DNA from: Prunella strophiata
Lineage: Eukaryota; Chordata; Aves; Passeriformes; Prunellidae
Assembly (NCBI GenBank): GCA_036583965.1
Contig: JAZBQD010000034.1
Span: forward strand, 620,001 to 684,000
Length of the DNA: 64,000 nt
Direction: 5' to 3'
Each line of letters starts with the position of its first letter. The stretch's first letter is position 1. The notes below the pieces were generated by a model that was not told the origin of the DNA, made no database searches, and saw only the letters and a list, made by a program, of their open reading frames with translations. Shown here piece after piece: positions 22,560 to 35,129 of this stretch. Made by a program: the position numbers and the translations under genes.

Positions 22560-23137
22560 GAATCAGAGAATCACAAAATTATTTGAGTTGGAAAGGATCT
22601 TAAAAATCACCTCATTCCAATCCCCTGCCATGGCAGGGACACCTCCCACTATCCCAGGCTGCTCCAAGCCCCAATGTCCAACCTGGCCTGGGACACTTCC
22701 AGGGATCCAGGGACAGCCACAGCTTCTCTGGGCACCCTGTGCCAGGGCCTGTGCAGCCTCCGAGGGAGCAATTCCTGCCCAATATCCCATCTATCCCTGC
22801 CCTCTGGTAGTGGAAGCCATTCCCTGTGTCCTGTCTCCCCAGGCCCTTGTAAAAAGTCTCTCTCCATCTTTCTTTTCTTTAGACTCCCTTCAGGCCCTGC
22901 AAGGCCACACTGAGGTCACCCCAAAACTTCTCTCCAGGTGAACATTCCCAGCTGTGCCAGCCTTTCCTGCCAGCAGAGCTGCTCCATCCCTCTGCTCATT
23001 CTGGAGCTTCCTCTGGCCTGGCTCCAGCTCCTCCCTGTGCTGGGCCCAGGGCTGGGGCAGCTCTGCAGGTGGGCTCTCACCTGAGCACAGGGGCAGAATC
23101 CCCCCTCCCCTGCTGCCCATGCTGCTTTTGATGCATG
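22560..23137 (-). mobile_element. CR1 LINE 3' fragment, about 580 bp
   Basis: The plus strand starts with the reverse-complemented CR1 3' end (gaatcagagaatcacaaaat) and then carries, in order, the ccctgccatggcagggacac block, the ccacagcttctctgggcacc block, the cccttgtaaaaagtctctct block, the 'shift to cctctggcctggctccag' block, the aggtgggctctcacctgagc block and finally cttttgatgca. This order is diagnostic of a minus-strand CR1 with a truncated 5' end at about 23137. It is the longest of the younger CR1 copies here. Confidence 0.95.
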
Positions 23138-23910
23138 ATATAGATAGATATAGAAATATATACGTACACATGCCTATGCATCCCTAAACACACACATCCA
23201 GCCACACACAGCCACCCAGCCATTATACATACACATACACATATGTGTGTGCCTCTCTGTATTCACTGGTAGCCTCCCAGCATCCCAAAGCTTTTGTCCT
23301 TGACCCAGAGACAAGCAGGAGAGGAAAGGCAGCAGATGGGTGCAGAGAGCGAGCGAGCGCAGGGAGAGCCGAGCCAATATTGCTCACTATGATAGACAGT
23401 GGTCTTAGCACACCAGCAGCCTAATGCAACGTTTCTTGCTGTCAATTTTGTGGTGGATATGCTGGCAATGGATGGATTTAAGGAGGAATGTGAAGTGTCA
23501 GAGCTTGCTGCTGTTTGCAGGGATCTTCCTGGTGCAGAGAAGGGCACTGGGGCCCATCAGTGTCAGTGGAAAGGAGCAGGCACGATGATTTATTGCTGAA
23601 AGTCCAGCTGAATTTAATGTATGTTTTACTTGCCTGGAGACTGGTTCTCCTTCAGATAAACTGGGAATGAGACCTGGGGCTGGCTGTGGGCAAAAACAAG
23701 GAGAGGAGAAAATTAAGGTTTTGCTATTATGATTGAATTTTGTATGGGATAGACGTTGGGTAACATTTCCCCTTTTCATCCTGCCCCTCAGCATTCTGAT
23801 ACCCCTGAGTACCCTACCTTGTCCTGTCAGCCATGGACTCCAAATGACTGTGCAGAATTCAGGAATATTTTGGAACATATGTTCCCCCACCTCTCTTGGG
23901 CCAAATATTT

Positions 23911-23912
<2 letters not shown>
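23138..23912. other. Intergenic with short TA/CA simple repeats, no gene seen
   Basis: Begins with TATAGATA- and ACACAC-like simple sequence (23138-23250, including the palindrome cacatatgtg near 23238), then unique sequence. No gene recognised. Confidence 0.6.

Positions 23913-23960
<48 letters not shown>
23913..23960. repeat. 48-base T homopolymer
   Basis: An uninterrupted run of T between unique sequence on both sides. It could be an A tail of an old minus-strand retrocopy, but the adjoining sequence (23961-24100) is not recognised as a gene copy. The length is prone to sequencing error. Confidence 0.95.
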
Positions 23961-24930
23961 CCCCACAAATACAAGGGAGGAAGTAGCTGATTAACATGTT
24001 CATTACTCATTTTTGGTACAGCACAGTCCAAACATCTCGTATAGCCCCTGATTTTTGTGGTGAACACATTATATACTCCCTGAGCAACAGCTGTGGAGCA
24101 CTTGATTCTTGAGAAATTAATTCAATTTTGTGTCTTCCCAATAAACAAGAATTATATCATCATTAGTGTGGAGTAGATTTGGCTAAACCTGCTGCCTTGA
24201 AGATGCTTGTTTATGGTTAGAGCCCTGCCAGCTCTGGTGCTGAGGTTTATGGAGTTGTATAATGTTTGTGTGTGTCCCTGTTCTTTTACTGTTCAATCAG
24301 TGAGCAAAGAAAGAGGAAATCAGATTTGTTAGCAATAAAGTAGTGTACAATAGCTATTAAAACAGGGTAATTGCATAATTAGCACAGTAGTGGTAACTCA
24401 CCCAGCATGAACAACAGTAAAACAGGCCCCTGTTTCCCTCGGTCCAACTCGAGCCGGGACCCTAACAAAACTTCCAAAATGGTTATTTAGTAGAAACACA
24501 CACAAAAAACTTAAAAGCCATCGTAAAACTGAGAAGGGAGGCCCAAAAAACCACAGGGAAGCCAAACACTTTCAAAGAAACAATAGTAAATTAGGTGTTA
24601 AAGATATAAAAGCCTGTTCCCCAACAATTTAATTAGGTAGCATGTCTGTTACAGACATTATGCTGCTAGTTTTGGAACCCATGGCAGGGCCTCACAGCTC
24701 TCAATTCACACTAGCCCCCAAGAGAGGAGTTTGTTAGGAAGGACTGATGTTTTTGCTCTACAGAAAAGTGTGATGGTAATCAAGTGAAAATGGCAGGTAG
24801 CACAAGAAATTACTATTTTTCTTTGCAACTTTCCTTGACATATATTTACAGTAATTAAAAGCCCAGTTTGAAGAATAGTTCTGGTTTTAATTAGCACCTG
24901 CTTCAGTTTCATCTGAGCTCATTCCCTCGA
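23961..24930. promoter_or_regulatory. Large candidate non-coding element block
   Basis: Nearly 1 kb of AT-rich, repeat-free sequence with clustered homeodomain-like cores, for example gggtaattgcataattagca (about 24365), caatttaattaggtagcatg (about 24625) and ttttaattagcacctgct (about 24884). A small inverted motif lies at about 24440 (cggtcc...gggacc around ctcgag). Only short open frames occur. This is the densest enhancer-like block in the window. Function and conservation are inference. Confidence 0.45.
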
Positions 24931-26859
24931 AAAAGGATCAAAACAACAACACTTTCCTGGAATGAGCTTGAGTTTGAGCAGTGTGAGATAAGGCTGCCCC
25001 AGCTCCTGTCCTGCCTTCAGGAATGGGGCTCAGCCCTTGCCTGGGTGTGCAGCTTTACCTGTGGTCTCCTTAACTCCTTCTGCAGCTGCACAGCATCTCT
25101 CCTACTTGAGAATGAACCTCTTCTTGCCCATCTGAAATCTGGCTGGTGGGATTCTGGCTCCACCCAAAAAAAGGGAATCCTGGTGGCTTTCTTAGAGTCA
25201 TCATTTTGCCTGGGCTGAGACTACTGTTAGCGACTTCTAAGATTAAATCTGTGAGGTGGAAGTGGGGACAGGAGTGCCAGGGGAGGGAAGGGTTTTGCTT
25301 GTTTAGAGGCTGCTGTTAAATGGAAGGGACAGTCCAAGTGCCTCAGTGTTGCTGAAAAAGTCACCCCATCACTGGACACTGTGATAAAGCCTCTGCTTTT
25401 ACCTCTGAGGCTCTAAAGATGTGTTTTTTTCTCTTGTTGGCAAAGAGGGTAGCAGTTAATGACTGCTGTAGAAAGAGAGGGATCTTGTGGGAAGAGTCTC
25501 TCTGACCTCTTCTCAAAGGTAGGACACTCAGCAGTAATTCCTGCTGTGCTCAGGGCAGTTTTTAGGGATAAAGTTTCCATCAGAGTGTTGCTTGGTGGTT
25601 TGTTCTTCCATCACCTCCCAGCAGTGTTTATACCCAGGAATGGAGAGGCATCAAAAGCTGGGGTGTCATTTATTTTTAGTGGAGTTTCTTTGCTTAAAAG
25701 TGATGGCATGTCCCTGATGGAGGTAACCAAAACAAGTGAAGGTCCTTTCAGAAGCTCACGGTTGGTTTTCAGGCTTTGCCTGAACCATTGGTCTGATTTA
25801 TGTCATGCAAAGGTGAATGTGCTGCCCTGCCCTCGGCACTCCACCTTCGTGCTGCCTGCACCCCCTCAGTGCTGCTGCTCATCCAGCAGATCTCAAACAA
25901 GTGGCGTTGTCACCAAATGAGACCAAGCCCATTGGAGAACTGTCTCTGCTCCCTGCAGAAATGGACATCTTCAACCACAGGTCAGTGTTGGTCCACTCCA
26001 GGATGCAAACATGCAGGTCCACTCCAACACTACCAGCTGGAGGAAAAGTCAGATCTTCTCTCTTTCAGAGCCTGCGCACGGAAGTGCAGGAGCTGCTGGG
26101 CTCAGTGCACTCCAGAGAGGGGTGACATCTCTTCTGTAGCATTTTTTGAGGCTTCTAAGCCTTACTTATCCCTTTGCACTTCCAGATCTCTAATGCTGTG
26201 CTCAACTGGAAAAGGGAGAGGAGCACTTTAAAACAGGTCAGGTCTGCTTCAAGCACCTCTTTATTTCTGAGGGCAAGGTATGGGGGCAAAGCAGCTCCCT
26301 TGAGGAAGAGCTGCTCCCCACAGCCCAAGCACAGTCCCTGTGTTTTGGGAACATGCACCCCCTTGCTTTGTATCTAGAGAACAAGCCTGAGCTAAAGTGC
26401 CTCTGCTGGAGAGAGGCACTGCAGGGCCCGGGGCTGCTCCCAGGGAGCTGTGAGTGCTGGTGCAGCCAGGGCTGGCTTTCAGTGGCAGTGACCAGCGGGG
26501 TTGGATGGATGGGCTCCTCTGACCCCATCAGCCGCCCAGCTGAGCTGCTATGCTCAGAGAGCAAAGATCCAATGACTTCTCTTACTCTGGTATCCGTATC
26601 CAGAATTTCTCTCCAGGCCACTGAGATTCCACTTCTCCTCCCAAAGTAGCTGGCAGCAGCTCCCCTCCCCGGGGAGCAGAGGCTCCTGCATTTCCATGCT
26701 GTTGTGTGTGTTGTTTGCAAAGAGCTTTGGAGTGAAATCTTTCTCACAAGGCTTTTTTTTTATTTTTTTTTTTTTTTATTAGCACTTCATTGTTTTTTCA
26801 GAGCTGGAAACATAAGCTCAGCCATCCCGATGCTATTTTGGACCTCACACCTCTACTTG
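24931..26859. other. Intergenic, no gene seen
   Basis: Unique sequence; a T-rich tract lies at 26752-26779. The plus-strand frames at 25459-25920 (153 codons) and 25800-26231 and the minus-strand frame at 26238-26747 carry no recognisable domain. Confidence 0.55.
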
Positions 26860-27010
26860 ACCTAAGAAAACTAAGGACAGCTGCAAAAATACAAACAAAC
26901 AAATAACTTAGAGCATTGGATATGCTTTAAACCACTAATGAGCTGAGCCTAACAACCCCCCTAGGAGGCATATGTTAATTTATATGTTTTCATTAAGTCT
27001 AGTCTTCAGC
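26860..27010. promoter_or_regulatory. Candidate non-coding element
   Basis: AT-rich, repeat-free block with ccactaatgagctgagcc (about 26933) and catatgttaatttatatg (about 26969). Enhancer-like texture only; inferred. Confidence 0.3.
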
Positions 27011-30000
27011 TTCCCGATTTGTCTGCGCAGTGTGGCAGGGTCCTCAGTGAGCAAGGGAGACAGAACTGGGACTAGAGCATTGGAGAGAGCTGGAAACAGA
27101 GCATTTTCTGCTATTAAACATCTCTGAAAAGGACAGTGACAGTGTCAGGGTGGTGTAATGGGATGTTCTAGTCACTGCATGTGCACAGATATCAAGCAAA
27201 GAGCTGAAAGAATGCCTGTAATGGTGCCTGGTGGGGAGGAGAATGGCACAGATCTGCAGGGAACTGCCTCAACCCTTGGTGGGACTCGGGGCCAGGGGCT
27301 CCTTCGTGCCAGAGATGCAAACCCCTGCCCGTCTCACTCCACTTTCTTCCAGCTGAGCTCACATTTCCCACAGACAAGTACTGAAATTGGGAGAAAATCA
27401 ACCACTGGAGAAGGGGACAGTAATGTTCCCCCTCATTGCTTCTTGGTGTTACTGGATGTCAGCGGTTCTGGCATAAACAGCTTGTTCCCCCTTCCTAGCT
27501 CTATTTTCCAGCTCGTTCCTGTGAAGCAGCAGTTATTCGTGACTTCACTCCAGATCTATTGCTCTGGGATTTGGGAAGTGCTGCCACTCCCTCAGCCCAC
27601 ATCGCTGCTGTGGGGTGGGGAGAAGGAGAAATGCAGAATAAACAGAGCTGTCACCTTGCACAAAGTGGCAGATGGAGCTGCCTGCACTGCCCAGCCCAGC
27701 TGCAGCCCCGAGGTGGGAGCCAGGGCCGTGACCAGGGCCAGGACATCCAGGAGCTGAAGGAAATCATCGCCTCCCAGTATAAATAGCAACATGAGATCCT
27801 CACATAGCAGCTGAGATAGGAAAGCACTGGACACATCCATGCCCTGCAGCTCCTCCTCCACAATTCCTGGAGGCTAACGCTGTGTGTTGGGTGGTGCAGC
27901 AGCAGGGTCAGTGCCTGGTGAGGCTGCCGCAGCCTCTTGTGCTTGCCCTGGGCTGTTTGATCCATGGGAAATCCAACCTGTCCTCTTACACAGGGCAGAT
28001 GCAGCCACTGGGCTTCAGGCCCGAGTGGTCTGACCTGTGGAGGCAACGTTGATGACCAGGGAGGAGTTGAGATCTTAAGGGGGATTGTTGAGATGATCAG
28101 GGGTGTATGGAGGTAGCATAGGGTTACTGATAGAGAGGGGAGCCAGCAGTGCTCTCATTGCCCAGCCCCACTCCAGACACTGGTGCTGTCGTGACAGGCA
28201 GCAGAACAGTGTCCATTGACTTCAAATGTCGCTTTGATTGGAGAACTGAGATGGGTAAAAATAGCAGCTTACTGTTGAGGAAAACTGCTTCCTGTCTGGG
28301 CCTGATTTCATCGCCCAGGCCAGTGCAGCTGCAAAACCACAGCCTGGCTCTGTCACTTTGTGCTCTCCTTTTACATGGTTACTGCACTCCAATCACTGCA
28401 TTTCAGAGGGGCCTTCAGTCCTCAGGGGACTGTTTCAGGGTACCCAGCCTCAAATATTTGGGGCTCCACATCAGTCACGTTTGAAATATACTATTTGTTT
28501 ATTTGCACTGAGATTGCCCTAAGAGGCTTCCTCGCTCTGATAGGAAGTTCCCACCTTGTTTCACTTATGATCTAACCTTGCAGTTCATAACCCTCTGGCT
28601 GGGAATGGGCATCCATGAGAGGGAAACTCACTGCCCCTACTTTGTGTTGGGAGTGTGGTCACTTCGCAGCTGGACTCGGCTCCAGCTGGATGACCAGGGG
28701 AAAAGGTTGGAGGGAAGTGGAGAGAAGAACAGGTCACAGATTGGACACATTCCTCTTGAATGGGATCCAAAGGCTGTAGCCAGCATAGGTGCAACAGAAT
28801 GCTGATGGGTATAGGAGCAAAGGCTGAGGGAACTGGAACCATTTGGTCAAGATCAACCAATCTGATCCTTTAAATTGTCTTACAGGCCATGTTCTTCACC
28901 TCCTAGGATTGGAACCCTCGGTTTGCCTTGCAGAGGTGAAGTCATTTTATGGGTGATCTTAGAAACTGCCCCTGGAAAAGGATTGAAGCATTTTTTGAGG
29001 CAAACAATCCCCAGGGTGCTGCTGGATTTCTGGGATGGCTCCTCTAGAGAAGTGTGAAACCAGTGGTTTGGATCACGTCTCATCCTGGCAGCTCATGCTC
29101 CTCCGTCTTTCTGCAGACGACTGTCACCCCATGGTGCCACAGCCTGTATGGTTACCCACCCTCTGGCTTCCTGCCCTGCCAGGTTGTCACCAAACACGCA
29201 GTGAGGAGCTGTGGCATCTGAAACAGGGCTCAGGCAGATGGCAGATGAGCTCCAGCAGTCACAGGGCACCTTCAGAAAGAATGGAGCATCTCTGTCCTAA
29301 CAGTGCTGCTCTGGAAGAGGGGAGTGGCTGAATCTCACCCAGATCTGATGCTCTGCATTGAGCAGTCTCATGTTTCTCAAGCACTTGTGTTGTGACTTAC
29401 ACCAGCAAGTGTTTCCTCTGTTTTTGGAGGTATCTCGTGTGGGTTCTAGCTCTTCAGCCTGTGGGGAGGCTGCCTGTTCAGTGTCATATGACACTTCAGT
29501 GGCCAGAGTTTCTTCACATTCATTGTGTCATCTCCCTCATTTTTGGTAAAACTGCATTCAGATTTTCTTTTCTTCTTTCCATTTTAGGAGTAGAATAACT
29601 GAGGATTTGTTCCACTACAATCCCTCTTCCCAGAACAGTAGGTAAATATTTCAAGCTGTGCCTGATTTGATTTAAGATCTTATTTCTGTTGCTGAGGTAC
29701 ATTTTCCTTGCACAGAGGACAGGCTCCATCAGAGCTGTGATGATTCACAAAGGGCTGATTTGCCAGTTGTGTTCTCTGGTTGTTGCTGGGCTTGGAAAGC
29801 AGATCTGCCCTGGACCTTCCCACAGACCCAAGAGTTGCAGCTGGGTCAGGCTGGGTGTTAATGGGGGCTGCTCAGAAGGTGGAATTTCCACTGCAGGAGA
29901 AGCTCTGACACTCTCCAGCTCCTTTTGTTATTGAATCAAGATAAAAAGGTGAAATCTGGAAGTTTACCACAAAATGTAAATTTAGGAACTGTTCAGAAAA

Positions 30001-31855
30001 GAAAGCCTTATTTAAATGATTTGTTCCTATTTTCCTATTATACAAAATCAGGAAAAAATAAGACATTAGGCAGTGGAAAATCTAAAATCTTTAGAAGGTT
30101 TGAGTCAATATTCAGCTCTGTGCAGCAGTGGAAGCAAAAAGACCAGAATAAAATGAAGTATGTCAATGCCATTGAGAGGAACCAGCATGGTGGTGATGAA
30201 ACACCGTGTTTTGACATTCTCCTGGTGTAAAATTTCATTGAAATTGACAAACTGCCGAGAAATATTTTGATTTTTAAGTAGACTTTACTGGATGAGAAAT
30301 CGCTCTGTTGAAAAATTTTCAGCTGGCTCTATTGCAAACTGAGTCAACAGCTGATGAGCAGACCATGTCACTGCTGGGGAGGGCTGGAGACACATGAGGG
30401 TCAAACCCCCAGCAGCCACTCATCAGCCATTTGCATTTGCCTGGAGCAGGAAGCTGGGCTGGACAAGCACGACAGTGTTTGGCACCTCAGGAGTGTTCAG
30501 ATGGCCCCGCAGCAGAGGCTGGCTCTGGAGAGTGGACACAACCCAAGCTGTTACCAAGGCTTCTCACAGCAGCCTTTGCAGAGACTGACAAGTCAGGACG
30601 CCTTCGCCAGGAGCCAGAGTCAGGTCCTAAATCAGCCTCTAAATTCCAAGCAGATGTAAGATGTGGAAGCAGGAGGAAGATAGTGAGAGGAGCTGTTCTC
30701 TGGAACAGACCTCCTGGAACATGTGCTTATGTCTTCTGCTAGACAGGCTTCTGCCAAAGGAGAGCATCAGATCTGCAGAACTGCTGCTTCAAACTGACAC
30801 TTGATCTCCTCTAAGGTGATTTTATGTGCATCCATGGCACATGAATCTTAGCTATCTGCTAAGTCTGAAAGCCTACTTTTTTCTGTGGTCAGCTTCAGAG
30901 CAAGAGGAAACAAACATGCTGAATTCCACAACTGCCTCACTTCCAGTAATTCCTTGTAAACTAGTCAAATTATATACTTGAAGTGCTAAAAAATAATAAT
31001 AATGTAACACTTAAGAAGAGCTGTCAGTCAGAAAAATGTGTGCCCTGCTTTTGGGTACATAACTATGTGCTGCTTTGTCTCTAGGTGGAAAATTCAGCCA
31101 GACTCAGCCCAACCTGAGGAGCTGCAGCTGCCACAGGTACCCACGGGCACGGTCCAGTCTGGCCAAGGCTACACTGGGAAAATGTAGGAAGACCACAGAT
31201 GTAGCATGTCCCCCCACTCTGTGGTTTCTTCCAGCGTTGTGCATTCAGACTATTTCACGATAGGAGGATTTGTCTGAAGAGCTTCACAGCTGGAAGATGT
31301 GTGTGATAGATTCATGGTAGGAGATAAGACCTTTTTTGAATGCCTGAAGAAGGTGGAATACAGCTCTGCAGTGACACAATGAGCTGTGCTCATTTGTGAA
31401 CCCTGAGGCTCTGGAGTGCTGTGAGCCTAGGGAGGTCAGGGTGCTGGAGCTTGGCCATGCCATGGGGTGGGACATAGGATCAGTACCCGGAGAGGGGGAG
31501 ATGAAAACTGCTACCTGCCTGTCACAGCCTTTGGACATGGACAGTGAACAATGGCATCCCAGCACACGTGGGGACACCACTCACACAGAACTTACACTGC
31601 AAGAGGGAAACCTACAAACCTCTGGTTTGCAGTGAAGTTCTATTGCTTACTTCTGCTTGTCCTTAGGAGATAAACAGGTCCTCTTTTTTTTTTTAATTTT
31701 TTTTTTTTTTTAATGCTGATTTGCTGGGAACAACTTGGATAACTTCTCCTGATTGCCTTTTGATGTTGATTGAAGGTTAGAGTTGGGCAGAAAAACATCT
31801 GATGGGCTAAAATGGAGATTTTTAGTGCATATGTGACAAATGCCAGGTCAGGAGG
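27011..31855. other. Intergenic, no gene seen
   Basis: About 4.8 kb of unique sequence. The longest frame (27158-27757 plus, 199 codons) has no recognised motif and no clear exon signals. A T-rich tract lies at 31682-31711. Nothing else supported. Confidence 0.55.
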
Positions 31856-32272
31856 TGTGGCAACCACATTTTTTAATATGATTCCTTTGCTCAGGTTTTT
31901 TTCCTGGGAAGCGGAATAGGTAGAGAGAGGCCTAGAGAAAGAAAACAATTCTTATCTCATTTGCTTCTCCTGTGTTGTGTTCGTGTGGAATGTGTTTGGA
32001 GGTTGTTTATCTGAAGGTGATTGTTTGATTTGGCACTGTGTGAGTTGTTATACTTATTGGCCAATTAGAGCCAAGCTGTGTTGGGACTCTGGAAAGAGTC
32101 ACAAGTTTTGATTATTCTCTCTTTAGTATTCTTTTAGGATCCTTCTTCTGTATTCTTTAGTATAGTTAATATAGAATTCTTTAATATAATATAATAATAA
32201 AATAGCCTTCTGATAGCATGGAGTTAGATGTATTGTGCTTTCCTGTCACAGAGCTTGCCTGCTTTTACAATA
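31856..32272 (+). mobile_element. Solo LTR of an endogenous retrovirus (probably 6-bp duplication type)
   Basis: The segment starts TGTGGCAACC and ends TTTTACAATA, roughly complementary ends. It is flanked by the same six bases AGGAGG (31850-31855 and 32273-32278), consistent with a target-site duplication. Inside are an inverted CCAAT-type box (attggccaat, 32056-32065), a TA-rich promoter-like part, and AATAAA at 32196-32201 close to the 3' end, in the order expected of a plus-strand LTR. The body (for example gtgtttggaggttgtttatc) is of a kind I associate with passerine LTRs. A 6-bp duplication suits ERVK-like elements. No internal retroviral genes remain. The end bases are not the canonical CA, so boundaries are less certain. 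Confidence 0.65.
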
Positions 32273-33090
32273 AGGAGGTCCCACCATCATCCTCATCTGG
32301 CTTGATACCCCAGGGCTGCTTTTAGTGACTCTTCCCATCTCTGAGGTGACCCTAGCTTTTCCACAGCTCCAGGTATACAAGAAGCACCACTGGAAGCACG
32401 AAATAGGTGGGTAATTTGTAATGAAAAATCTAAAGAACAATGCTGTCTTTTTTTCCAGTATGTGAGTTGTCTATACGAAAAGGTTGGATTTTTCTTTGAG
32501 AAACTTGTTATTTGGATGTTTTGAAAAAAAAAAAAAAAAATCTCTGAAAAGAAAGGAAATCTTGGTCTGGAGCTTATTAGTGAGCAGTTTGTTGTTAGTG
32601 TTTGATAGTCCAAGTCCAGGCTGTCTTGCATGCGTGCACACAGCTCACATGGGCCTGATTAAAACCCTCTAAAACCCAGGGAGCTTTCTTGCTGACACTG
32701 CTGGGCCCTGGAAGGTCCATGGAGAGGACCTCCTCATCTGAAAGGGACTGGAATACTCTGGAATAGGTTTCTCCATGTTTGCACTTGGCTATAGGTATTC
32801 ATCATGCTTGTTGAGACTCTTTGATATTGGCTTAACATTTGTCCATTCAGGGAACAAACCTGTCCAGTAACTCCTCTGTCAACAAGCCTGACTGAGCTTT
32901 GGGCTGCGTCCTTGTAAGCTCAGAATTTAGCAAGGGATTTTTAGCAGGTTTTATGAAAACAGCTTCTTGGGCAGAGGAGAGAAGCCAGCCTGGTATTTAA
33001 AGGGCTAGAATTATGTGGGATGAATTTTCTGAAAGTGCCTTTCCAGTTTCCAAGCCTAATGCCAACTTTCTTTTCATTCTCTTGTGTTGG
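32273..33090. other. Spacer between two solo LTRs, no gene seen
   Basis: Unique sequence with an A run at 32523-32539. It shows no retroviral gag, pol or env similarity, so the two LTRs are separate insertions and not the two ends of one provirus; their sequences and duplications also differ. Confidence 0.6.
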
Positions 33091-33748
33091 TGTCCTGGTT
33101 CAGGACACCAACTTGGGAGAGAACACCCCGAAGGGGTTCCTCTAGAAAAGCAGATTCAATTGGCCCCTCTCCCATCCAGTTTGGGAAAAAATACCTCCTT
33201 GGAGAAAAGTGGAAAAAACTGTTTATTAAACAATAAAACCTAAGCAATATTAAACAATAAAACCTCTTGCTGCTCCAAGAGAGATGTCAAACTCAGAAAA
33301 GTCCCCTCCCTGGGTTGCAGCTCGGCTCACTCAGTCTCTGATCAGTCCCTCCAGCGCTGGAAATGCCGTGGCCCTGGTCTGGCCTGGTAGGGCCCAGGTG
33401 AGAACTGCCAGTGCTCCTCTGGGTGTTCAGTCCAGAGCAAGTTTAAACAGGTCCAAAGAAAAAGGGGAAAAAAAGGGGGAAAACCACAGTCCAGGGAACT
33501 TCTTTGCCTTAGCTAGCTAAAACTAACTAAAACAAAGGAGAGTTCTGTCCCGCAGTCTGTCCATCCACAGACAACACAGTCCAGGAGCAGGAATGTGGAG
33601 GAGTGAGTGCAGTGTCTGAAAACAAACTGCACGCTTCGTCTCTTCCTCCTTCACTCTCAGAACAAGTCTTAAAGGTGTAAAACTTATTATCCAAAATCAA
33701 TAGAGCAGATGATTGGGGATAAAAGCATCACATAGTCAGCCCAGGACA
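33091..33748 (-). mobile_element. Solo LTR, ERVL-like, with perfect 5-bp target-site duplication
   Basis: The element begins TGTCCTGG and ends CCAGGACA, a perfect 8-bp terminal inverted repeat. It is flanked on both sides by GTTGG (33086-33090 and 33749-33753), a 5-bp target-site duplication typical of ERVL-type (class III) elements. It is on the minus strand: the reverse complement of tttatt at 33222-33227 is the AATAAA signal, near the LTR 3' part. A 24-bp tandem duplication around that signal repeats attaaacaataaaacct (33225-33241 and 33249-33265). No internal viral genes are present, so recombination between the LTRs has left a solo copy. Length is 658 bp. Confidence 0.9.
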
Positions 33749-35129
33749 GTTGGTTTGCCCATTCCAGCTCTCATTGCTGGCTCTGTTCCTGCCTCCTAAG
33801 CCCTGGCAATACCCAGCTGCCCATCTCTCCCCAGAGCCACCACAGGTCTGGGTGGGCCAGAGGTGCCACCTGTCACAGTGAGGTGCTGAGAGTGGAGCTC
33901 TGGGACATTCAGTCCTGTGGTGCTGCTATTGGTTTCCAGGCCTAGAAACCCATTTATGAACTCCCAGCTGGAGCTTTCTTGTATCTTCAGTGACCTACAA
34001 AAATCTGCTTTTGCAATGTGAATTCCTCTGACTGTCCCCTTTGAAAATCTCCCTCATTCCCTGTTCTTCACCTGCCAGGGCTTTGGCTAATTGAGCATGT
34101 CAGGCTCCTTGAAGCCCACAACCCAATTGCAGCAACATTTGATGTCTTCTTAGAGTGTGGAAACGCTGTAAAAGAGCAAGAGTGCTCAAGGCTGCTTCTT
34201 GAAACAGAGTAAGCACTGAAAGCACAAACTGCTCTCTGAGGGAGAAAAGGAGGTCTCTTGCAACCCAAGAAGGTTCAGTGGCCAGCTCAATGGGTTGCAC
34301 AGATCTCTTCTGGCTCCCAATCTTTGTGTCACCTCTGAGGCTTGGCTGTGAGTCTGGTTCCCACCACAGTCACACTTCCTGACTCTTTCAGGAGCCTCCC
34401 AGTTTGCTGTCCTGATGCAAACTCTGCCACAGCTGCTGCCCCCACTCAGCTTTCTCCAGCAAAGCCTGTCCCTTGCTCCCCAAGCTGCACTCTCTCTCCC
34501 TCCACACTGTGGTCCCAGCTGGCCTGGGGCACAGGAAGCAGGACAAGGTCTGCTGCCCCAGAACAGCCCTGTCCACAGTGGAGCACATCTGTGAAGGAGA
34601 TGTGAACAAAAGAGATGTATTCCAGCCTTTGCCCAACAGCAGGTTGAGGGTTTGCTCTGCTTCCCCCAGCACCTCCTGGGATCCAGACCCAAACCCATCC
34701 CTACTATACTCCTGTCAAACTCTTCCACAGCCCAGCTTTTGTCTTTTTCCAGGCTTGTCTGCAAGTGGAGCAGAGAGAGGGGGTGAAGAGAAGGTAGAAT
34801 GGGTGATGTCTTTTAAACCAGAAAGAGGTTATATTTTCTTGGTGGAGTCAGTGCACACATATCCAAGGAAGGACTGAAAACTGGAAAGGAACAGAGCCCA
34901 GCTTACATAGCTGTGCAGATAGCAATGTGTTGGCCAGCACGGAGCAGGAGCACTGTGCCATGACAGGAGGCTGGTGTGGGATCATCTCAGATTATTAGTG
35001 CCTCTTGTTTTATAAGCAAGGTTCTGGGGGAGGAAATATGTAGTGAAGTGAAACTGGTGATTGTACAGGCATGCTGACGATTAGGGCTGCAGTGGGTGGG
35101 CAGTCTGTGGGGGCTGCTGTGTTAACTCC
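33749..35129. other. Intergenic, no gene seen
   Basis: Unique sequence. Opposed frames at 34186-34764 (minus, 192 codons) and 34473-34877 (plus) overlap and are unrecognised. Confidence 0.55.

Noticed and set aside
27158..27757. 199-codon plus-strand frame
   Set aside because: No family, motif or exon signals seen; length is within what chance can give in 64 kb read in six frames.
31856..33748. The two LTRs as ends of one provirus
   Set aside because: They differ in sequence, strand and duplication (AGGAGG versus GTTGG), and no retroviral coding sequence lies between them.
34186..34764. 192-codon minus-strand frame
   Set aside because: Overlapped by opposed frames; no recognisable protein.
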